From Planctomycetia bacterium (GTDB taxonomy: Bacteria; Planctomycetota; Planctomycetia; Gemmatales; HRBIN36), in NCBI GenBank assembly GCA_016795155.1, contig JAEUIE010000053.1, forward strand, positions 124,001 to 188,000: a stretch of DNA of 64,000 bases. The letters run 5' to 3'. Positions 16,262-22,316 of this stretch are shown in pieces. The stretch's first letter is position 1, and every line of letters begins with the position of its first letter. A model generated the notes under the pieces. It had not been told where the DNA came from and searched no databases. It worked only from the letters and a program-made list of their open reading frames with translations. The translations under genes were made by a program, and so were the position numbers.

Positions 16262-16870
16262 TTATACTTTACGAAGTACGCCGACGAGGACACCCAGCAC
16301 ACGAATGTCTTTGACGTGATCAACATAGATAGGTTTCATCGCACCGTTGCAGGGTTCCAGACGAATGCGTTTGTTTTCCTTGTAGAACTTCTTTAACGTG
16401 GTTTCGCCATCCACCCAGGCAACAACCCGTTCACCATTCTTGGCTGTTTCCTGCTTCTTGATAACTACGTAATCGCCATTTTGAATGTGATCTTCGATCA
16501 TCGATTCACCCGATACTCGAAGTACAAAGTTGTTATCGGCTTTAAACAATTCCCCTAGTTCCAGTTGTTCATTCAGTTCGATGGTGGAAACGGGAGCACC
16601 AGCAGAGACTACACCCAGCATTGGCAAAGTCACACTGCCCGGTTTGTAACCGACAATGTGAATGGCTCTAGCTGAAAATCCTTCCCGTTCAATGAAATTT
16701 TTCTTTTCCAGTGCCTTAAGGTGGCACATCACCCCATTCGGAGATTTGATCTTAAAGCGATTGGCAATCTCTCGCACGGTTGGTCCATATCCGCGTTCAT
16801 CAATCTTTTCGCGAATGAACTCGTAGATATCCAGTTGTCGTTCAGTCAATTGATCGCTGGCAACTCGCAT
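16262..16870 (-). CDS. lexA: SOS repressor LexA
   Basis: A 202-residue LexA. The N-terminal winged helix starts LTERQLDIYEFI and has GYGPTVREIANRF; the C-terminal peptidase domain has the autocleavage bond A90-G91 (VVSAGAPV), nucleophile S123 (VSGESMIEDHI) and base K160 (GETTLKKF). All residues for RecA-stimulated self-cleavage are present. The reading frame continues upstream to 16975, but ATG 16870 begins with the conserved domain; the extra 35 residues would cover the operator region. Two TGTACA-core palindromes upstream are probable autoregulatory sites. Confidence 0.95.
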   Translation of the reverse strand: MRVASDQLTERQLDIYEFIREKIDERGYGPTVREIANRFKIKSPNGVMCHLKALEKKNFIEREGFSARAIHIVGYKPGSVTLPMLGVVSAGAPVSTIELNEQLELGELFKADNNFVLRVSGESMIEDHIQNGDYVVIKKQETAKNGERVVAWVDGETTLKKFYKENKRIRLEPCNGAMKPIYVDHVKDIRVLGVLVGVLRKV

Positions 16871-16904
16871 GATCGCCTCTTGCAAAAAGGGGACTGAGTG
16901 ATGT

Positions 16905-16914
16905 ACTGTACAGT
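16905..16914. promoter_or_regulatory. Candidate LexA operator 1 (ACTGTACAGT)
   Basis: A perfect 10-bp palindrome 35 bases before the lexA start, with core TGTACA. Its left half also pairs with a second ACAGT at 16920-16924 to give an ACTGT-N10-ACAGT inverted repeat. Location fits autorepression of lexA; the assignment is by position and symmetry only, as the operator sequence of this lineage is not known to me. Confidence 0.5.
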
Positions 16915-16942
16915 GTATAACAGTCTTGCACGGGTGGTAAAG

Positions 16943-16954
16943 TGTACATGTACA
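16943..16954. promoter_or_regulatory. Candidate LexA operator 2 (TGTACATGTACA)
   Basis: A perfect 12-bp palindrome made of two TGTACA hexamers, 39 bases centre-to-centre from operator 1. On the minus strand a consensus -35 hexamer TTGACA (16975-16970) lies just upstream, so a repressor bound here would cover the -10 region of a lexA promoter. It also sits 44-75 bases before the possible trpD starts and could affect that divergent gene. Confidence 0.5.
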
Positions 16955-17028
16955 AAAAATCTTAATCTGTGTCAAATATTCACTAGATTACTTCATTTAT
17001 GTCAACCATCCCTTTTTTTGAGTTTTGC

Positions 17029-17997
17029 ATGATTGATGATCGGTTTGTGAAAATGCTGGATGGTCAATTGTCTGATGACGAGAGCAGAAATCTCTTAAGT
17101 TCCATGCGAGGACTTCCAGTAACGGGAGAAATGCTGGCACAGGCAGCCAGTCTGTTGCGGGATCGTATGACAACCATCGAGTATCCTGAACCTCTGCTCG
17201 ATACCTGTGGAACCGGTGGCGATCATCAATGCACCTTGAACATCAGCACTGCAGCAGCATTTGTTGTTGCTGGCGCTGGTGTGAAAGTTGCCAAGCATGG
17301 CAACCGGTCGGTTTCCAGTTCGTCAGGCAGTTCAGATGTTTTGAATATATTGGGAGTTCACACGGATATTCCTTCAGAAGGAGTTAAGGCTTGTCTTGAT
17401 GAAGCGGGCATTGGTTTCTGCTTTGCCCCAAGGTTCCACCCCAGGCTGCGAGCCATGGCGCCAATCAGGAAGCAACTGGGTTTTCCCACTATTTTTAATC
17501 TGCTAGGCCCTTTGTGCAATCCGGCAATGGTTCAACGCCAGGTCATGGGTATAGGCAGCAGAGAGTATCTGCGTCCCATGGCTGAAGCACTTTTATCATT
17601 GGGTGTAGAACGGGCTGCGGTGGTACATGGCGATCCTCGATTGGATGAAGTCTCACTGCAAGGGGCTACTCAGGTGTTTCTGATTTCAGATGGGACTATT
17701 CGTGAAATGTCGTGGTCGCCCAGTGATTTTGGGTTTGAACCGCAATCCATAGAGTCGATCCGCTGTTCTGATGCGAGTGAAAGTGCAGATCAGATCAAAA
17801 GAATTCTACAAAATGAATCAGTTCCCGGTTTGCCCTGGGTACTGGCTAATGCAGCAGCCAGTTTGCATGTCACTCATCCGGAAAAAACACTAAGTGAATG
17901 TGTACAATGGTCACAGGAGGTGGTACGCTCAGGCAGAGCGTATCGTGCACTGCAATTATTGCAGTTAGTCAGTCAAAAGTACCTCTCTTCTTCCTGA
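17029..17997 (+). CDS. trpD: Anthranilate phosphoribosyltransferase
   Basis: TrpD joins anthranilate to PRPP in tryptophan synthesis. The PRPP-binding signature is DTCGTGGDHQCTLNISTAAA, followed by KHGNRSVSSSSGSSDVL and FNLLGPLCNPA. ATG 16999 gives 332 residues; ATG 17029 gives 322, has a GAG ribosome-like site 8-9 bases upstream, and starts where the family usually starts (MIDDRFVKMLDG), so it is preferred. No other trp gene is nearby. It is divergent from lexA and shares the 128-base regulatory gap; the nucleoside hydrolase gene follows after eight bases. Confidence 0.93.
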   Translation: MIDDRFVKMLDGQLSDDESRNLLSSMRGLPVTGEMLAQAASLLRDRMTTIEYPEPLLDTCGTGGDHQCTLNISTAAAFVVAGAGVKVAKHGNRSVSSSSGSSDVLNILGVHTDIPSEGVKACLDEAGIGFCFAPRFHPRLRAMAPIRKQLGFPTIFNLLGPLCNPAMVQRQVMGIGSREYLRPMAEALLSLGVERAAVVHGDPRLDEVSLQGATQVFLISDGTIREMSWSPSDFGFEPQSIESIRCSDASESADQIKRILQNESVPGLPWVLANAAASLHVTHPEKTLSECVQWSQEVVRSGRAYRALQLLQLVSQKYLSSS

Positions 17998-18005
17998 CAG
18001 CTTCC

Positions 18006-18932
18006 ATGTCGAAAAAGACCATTATCATTGGCGATCCTGGCATAGACACGGCTTTTGCTATCGCCCTGGGTCTGTTTCATCATGAACTTGACGTGGTTGC
18101 TTTGGCAGCGACTGCAGGGAATGTATCTGCGGAGCAAGCCTCAGAAAACCTGCACAATCTGGTGGAACATTTTGATCCGCAAAGGCTGCCTCGAATTGGT
18201 CATGCAATACCTGTTTCGTTTGAGCCATTTGGGCAGCGTATGTGTGGAGCGCATGGTCTGGGTGGGCTGAAGCTATCTTCGGTAAAGAAGTTGCATAGCC
18301 TGCCTGCGGATAAAGTCATTGTGGAAGAAGCGAAAAAATATCATCACGAAGCGCACATCGTATTGCTTGGACCTGCAACTGTGTTGGCACTTGCTTTGGA
18401 ACGAGATCCTGAATTGCCCTTTCATTTGAAGGGCCTGGTCATTGTTGGTGGTGTCTACCAGGAAGCAGGAGATGCAGGTCCGATATCAGAGCATCACTTC
18501 CATGCAGATGCTTTATCTGCCCGCAAGGTAATACAGTGTGGTATCCCTCTTGTACTGATCCCGCTTGATATCTCTCGTCGTTTTGCTTTTTCACCTGCAG
18601 AACTCGATGAACTGTTGGCGGGAAATTCATCGGTAAACAACCTTCTCCGACGATTGGTTCCCGGTGGCTTACGGGCATCAGCGGAACATTGTGGTATTGA
18701 AGGGCTGATCCTGCCCGATCTTGCGGGTATCTGTTATATGCTTTGGCCCCAGTTCTTTACAACTAAGCTGCGTGTCATGGACATTGAAACCCAAGGGGAG
18801 TTAACGCATGGCATGTGTGTTATCGAACATCGACACACCAAAAAAACTCCCAATGTAGAGTTGGTAGTGGATGCTGATCTGGTAAGCTTGAAAGCAGAGC
18901 TACACAAAGCCTTTCATGGATTTTGCGGATGA
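18006..18932 (+). CDS. Inosine-uridine nucleoside hydrolase family protein, altered metal site
   Basis: A 308-residue IunH-fold protein; the family hydrolyses the N-glycosidic bond of ribonucleosides at a Ca2+ site. The signature is IIIGDPGIDTAFAI: catalytic D10 and D14 are kept, but the second aspartate of the usual DPGxDD is T15, and the first aspartate of DxDPG is Ile. The C-terminal calcium aspartate may be in LPDLAGICYML, where the usual His-Asp is Pro-Asp. HALGLG-type loops (GAHGLGGLK) are present. ATG 18006 is chosen over an upstream 36-residue extension inside trpD. Activity may be changed or lost. It overlaps the next gene by four bases. Confidence 0.8.
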   Translation: MSKKTIIIGDPGIDTAFAIALGLFHHELDVVALAATAGNVSAEQASENLHNLVEHFDPQRLPRIGHAIPVSFEPFGQRMCGAHGLGGLKLSSVKKLHSLPADKVIVEEAKKYHHEAHIVLLGPATVLALALERDPELPFHLKGLVIVGGVYQEAGDAGPISEHHFHADALSARKVIQCGIPLVLIPLDISRRFAFSPAELDELLAGNSSVNNLLRRLVPGGLRASAEHCGIEGLILPDLAGICYMLWPQFFTTKLRVMDIETQGELTHGMCVIEHRHTKKTPNVELVVDADLVSLKAELHKAFHGFCG

Positions 18933-20590
18933 CCAAGGATTCCTGGTATCTCTTAAAGTGTTCCACCTGTTGGGCCACATTACGCATCAAGAATGAATAT
19001 ACGCATATGCGAGGGAAATGCCCCTCATGCGGTTCTCGCATACCGGCTCCTATCCCTAAAGCACTATCTTTTGATGCTGATCTGGTCGATGGTGAGCCAC
19101 TCGATGAAGAATGGCCTGAACCCGCTACCTTGATGTCGAAGCAAGAATCTGAAGTCTCTTCCTACGCCCTCAGTCAAACGGATGGCACAACTGGATCAGT
19201 GACAGCAACCAACCAGGCGAAGCAGGAAGAGGAGGAAAGTGGCGTCTACTCTTTGGCATTCGAGCCTGATTTGCCCAAGACACCGGGAGTTACGCGATCA
19301 GCAGAGTGGGATCAATCGCCTGTCAGTACACAACCACCAACGCCTGAAAAGAAAGGCGACAACAAGCCGCTTCCGCCAGCTGTCATTGATTTGTCCGCAC
19401 CTGCTCCAACGAATGATGATAAAGTTTTGTCTTTCAAAACAGAAATCGATCCACTGTTTGGCGATGAAGTCAAAGTGGAAGTGAAAACGGAAGCTCCCAA
19501 GCCTGTTCAACAAGAACCCGCTGTTGTACAACCCGCTCCAGTTGCACGCCTGGCTACGCAGGAAGACGAAGAGGATTTGTCTTCGAGCCAGATTTCGTCG
19601 ATTGGAGCTGCAGTAAAGAAAAAGAAGAAAAAGAAAACAACAGAATCTTCACCTCAGCCAAGTTCTGAATTGGATAAGCCAACATCCGATACCCATCTCT
19701 ACCGTTTGAGTTCTGCAGAAGAGAACCGTGTCAAGCTCGACGAAGTCCCGAAGGCACTGTTCATTGATGGTGTCTTTACTTTTCCGTGGCAGCCTCGAAA
19801 TCTTCCTCCGTGGATATGGCTATCCATCTTTTTCGGATTAATATTTCTGCTCTTTAGGTTGATGGCATATGTACTGGAATCTGGCAGCATGATGGCCCAG
19901 GTGGGCGTTGGTGCTATTGGTATGGCTTCAGCAGTGTTTATCTTGTTTACCCTGTCATATGGCGCCGCCTGTTGGTCGAACACAATTACTTTTACCTCGG
20001 CAGGTAGCTTGGCAGTTGACTGGTCAACAGATGGGTGGAAAGAAAATGTCGTCACCATGCTGAGGATTGGGTACTACTTTGTTATCGCCATGCTGATGTC
20101 TACGCCATTTCTGGCCCTGAATGTGTTAGATATTGGCACATACCTGTGGTTGATGTCCATTCTCTTCTTTTTCCCATTGTTTCTATTCAGTGGACTAGCT
20201 TCGCTGACATTTTGGAACTTTATTCACGAAGGCGTGTTTAAGAAAGTGCTCGCCAAGCTACATCACTACCTGCTGATGTATGTCATCAGCTTGGTATTAT
20301 TTGGTATTGCAGGCGTAGCCATCTATTTCACAATACGATTTGGATGGATTTGCCTGTTCTCAGGCCCGCTCTTTGCCGCTGTCTGGTTGATCTATGGTCG
20401 CTTGTTGGGGCGCATGGCATTTCTTCTTCAGCAGGAACCCAAGCGAAAGAAAAAGAAGAAGAAAAAGAAACAACCTCAGGAAGAAAACTCCGACGCTGCC
20501 CATGCTGATGACGAATCGGTTCTGGAAGAGATGAATGTAAAAGGCCCACGGGAGGACGCCCGTGGGCCTGGGGGAGCGCGACCGGTGTAA
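18929..20590 (+). CDS. Zinc-ribbon polytopic membrane protein with lysine-rich tracts
   Basis: A 553-residue protein of unknown function. The N-terminus has two CxxC pairs (LKCSTCW; GKCPSCGSR) forming a zinc ribbon. Residues ~50-270 are acidic, Pro/Gln-rich and probably disordered, with a lysine run (AVKKKKKKKTTE) near 225. The C-terminal half holds about five to six hydrophobic helices (from ~290 to 490), then another lysine run (KRKKKKKKKKQPQ). ATG 18929 overlaps the nucleoside hydrolase stop (ATGA) and is preferred over TTG 18923. The final 16 codons run through two strong hairpins. Layout resembles other planctomycete ribbon-plus-membrane proteins; no enzymatic motif is seen. Confidence 0.8.
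   Translation: MTKDSWYLLKCSTCWATLRIKNEYTHMRGKCPSCGSRIPAPIPKALSFDADLVDGEPLDEEWPEPATLMSKQESEVSSYALSQTDGTTGSVTATNQAKQEEEESGVYSLAFEPDLPKTPGVTRSAEWDQSPVSTQPPTPEKKGDNKPLPPAVIDLSAPAPTNDDKVLSFKTEIDPLFGDEVKVEVKTEAPKPVQQEPAVVQPAPVARLATQEDEEDLSSSQISSIGAAVKKKKKKKTTESSPQPSSELDKPTSDTHLYRLSSAEENRVKLDEVPKALFIDGVFTFPWQPRNLPPWIWLSIFFGLIFLLFRLMAYVLESGSMMAQVGVGAIGMASAVFILFTLSYGAACWSNTITFTSAGSLAVDWSTDGWKENVVTMLRIGYYFVIAMLMSTPFLALNVLDIGTYLWLMSILFFFPLFLFSGLASLTFWNFIHEGVFKKVLAKLHHYLLMYVISLVLFGIAGVAIYFTIRFGWICLFSGPLFAAVWLIYGRLLGRMAFLLQQEPKRKKKKKKKKQPQEENSDAAHADDESVLEEMNVKGPREDARGPGGARPV
20542..20569. terminator. Strong hairpin 1 inside the 3' end of the zinc-ribbon membrane gene
   Basis: A perfect 11-bp stem (AGGCCCACGGG / CCCGTGGGCCT) with a 6-nt loop. 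There is no T run on either side, so it is not a textbook intrinsic terminator, but its place between two convergent genes suggests a role in transcript 3' ends. Confidence 0.5.
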
Positions 20591-20600
20591 CCCGGTCGCG
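20577..20600. terminator. Strong hairpin 2 spanning the stop codon
   Basis: A perfect 9-bp stem (CGCGACCGG / CCGGTCGCG) with a 6-nt loop that contains the TAA stop codon (20588-20590) of the zinc-ribbon membrane gene. It lies seven bases after hairpin 1 and 14 bases before the end of the convergent BBP7 gene. The 20541-20612 stretch is much more GC-rich than its surroundings. Confidence 0.5.
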
Positions 20601-20613
20601 GCGGTGGGGCTGC

Positions 20614-21969
20614 TTAATATCGGAGTTCCAGTCCCAGGTTCAGACCGTGTGCATAGTATCGGCCTTCCTTGAACATATTGGAGACTGGTATTGGTTGTGC
20701 GGCTGTGCCCAGGTCAATGGTACCTGCACCGTTAGAAGGTGCACCGCCGCCATTCATCTGAGCCACGCGTGTCATCACCAGGATATTGTACCCTGCGAAC
20801 ACACTGCAATGTTCCGTGATGTGGAAGCCTGCATTCAGGCTGCCTTCTAATGCAAAGGCTAGACGGGTGCGTTCTTCTTTATAGATGGTTGGTGCAGGAT
20901 AAACTTCGAAGGGGATATTAACATCAGTGTTGCCAACCACTTCGACTGCTGACAGGCTCTGTCGCATAGCACCAAATGCTAACTTGCCAAAGCCATTCAG
21001 AAAGAACCTGCCAAGATCAGTATCGAAGCGGGCGCCTACCTGAGCTGCATAAAACTGATTGTATGCACGGTATTGTCCACCCAGGAAAGTAGTGCTGGTG
21101 GTAGGATTGCCAAATTCATTAATGATGTAACGGTCATCTGTCACGCTGAGGAATTGAGTAAGCTCGTGATTGAATTCCAGGTCAAGGTAACGGAGACCAT
21201 ATATCTCACTGACAACGGTGTTGCCGATGGTGAAGCCGCGGTGATTCACATTAGCTTCGAAGCCGTATAGCTGTGAACTGGCTTTGCCTTCGATGGATGC
21301 TGCAAGATCCGCATCGAAAACTACAGGTGTTTCGGTAAGTACATTGACTGGAAGTGGTGGATCACCGGAAACGATCGTGGTAATGGTGACATCGCTTAAC
21401 CCCGTCTGAAACTGAACATTATTGACCGAAGCGGTTCCTCGGAACCCAACGGTCTTGCGTTCCAGCTGAAAGTAAGAGAACTCAGCACCCCAATCATGAT
21501 TGGAGTCGAGGAACATACCTATGGTGATACGGCCGCCGGTGCGATCCTGTCCATCCAGACCTGAGCCTGTCAGAATACTGGGATCGAGCTTGGCAACGCC
21601 GGAGATATCTTTGGTTTCAAAAAGAATCGGATTCAGCGGATCGGTGATGTTATAGGAAGCTGATCGGAAGCCATATGGCATGCTATCCCGAAAAGCAGGC
21701 AATGAATCTATACCACTATTCCGGAAAGTACTGCCTAACTGCCACACGAGCACTTCGGCCCGGCCATACAGACGGTAGTCATTTCCAAAGGATGAGCAAC
21801 CGTTTCCATTGCTGCATCCGACAGCACAATCGTGCTGGGCAATGGTACCAGTGCGGGCTGCTGTACCACTAGCCATCCGTACGGAGGCTAACTCAATATT
21901 TTCCTGGGCCGCGGCGAAACCTGTGCCGGCCAACATCGCAGTCAACGACCAAACGATCTTGCGCTTCAT
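20614..21969 (-). CDS. BBP7-family outer-membrane beta-barrel protein
   Basis: A 451-residue secreted protein with a clear signal peptide (basic MKRK, hydrophobic core, AAAQ cleavage region near 22). The rest has alternating beta-strand character with many aromatic residues, and features of the planctomycete BBP7 family: an early YGRAEVLVW segment, GRITIGMFLD, GAEFSYFQLE, and a closing LGLELRY strand ending in an aromatic residue, as in outer-membrane barrels. GGGGGAG lies about five bases upstream of ATG 21969, a strong ribosome site. Probably an abundant outer-membrane protein; function unknown. Confidence 0.82.
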   Translation of the reverse strand: MKRKIVWSLTAMLAGTGFAAAQENIELASVRMASGTAARTGTIAQHDCAVGCSNGNGCSSFGNDYRLYGRAEVLVWQLGSTFRNSGIDSLPAFRDSMPYGFRSASYNITDPLNPILFETKDISGVAKLDPSILTGSGLDGQDRTGGRITIGMFLDSNHDWGAEFSYFQLERKTVGFRGTASVNNVQFQTGLSDVTITTIVSGDPPLPVNVLTETPVVFDADLAASIEGKASSQLYGFEANVNHRGFTIGNTVVSEIYGLRYLDLEFNHELTQFLSVTDDRYIINEFGNPTTSTTFLGGQYRAYNQFYAAQVGARFDTDLGRFFLNGFGKLAFGAMRQSLSAVEVVGNTDVNIPFEVYPAPTIYKEERTRLAFALEGSLNAGFHITEHCSVFAGYNILVMTRVAQMNGGGAPSNGAGTIDLGTAAQPIPVSNMFKEGRYYAHGLNLGLELRY

Positions 21970-22316
21970 GGAACTCCCCCTGCATCACGCAGATGCCTGT
22001 ATCCAATGCAAGGTCATAGCCCCTGACTTGATCGGTGTTTCTTGGGTCAGATCAAGCCCCGGGACCTGGTCCCTGCGTGTTGGCAAACTTCAACTTCATA
22101 ACCTCATGGCGAACATCGGTTCAGTGGTGCGTTGCTTGCTGAACTTTTCGGTCAAGTTGGTCTTGACACGAATATCGCACACTCTGGTTATGCCAGCTTT
22201 GTTATCGGCAACGAAGGGGAGGTGAATAAAATGTTTGCCTAAAAAGAATTTGGGAAATTTGGATAAACTTCTACCCGCTGAATATGCTCGTTGCGGTTTT
22301 ACTGTTAAATAACAGC
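21970..22316. other. 347-base non-coding gap upstream of the BBP7 gene
   Basis: No credible gene or RNA gene is seen. It must hold the BBP7 promoter and the 3' end of the upstream minus-strand gene. Visible structure: an inverted repeat GTCAAG-N5-CTTGAC at 22151-22167, and a small stem CTGTTA-AA-TAACAG at 22302-22315 just after the stop of the upstream gene. No strong promoter match was found by eye. Confidence 0.5.

Noticed and set aside
21970-22316. tRNA or small RNA gene in the longest gap
   Set aside because: No cloverleaf, conserved loop or strong stem was found apart from the short inverted repeats noted.
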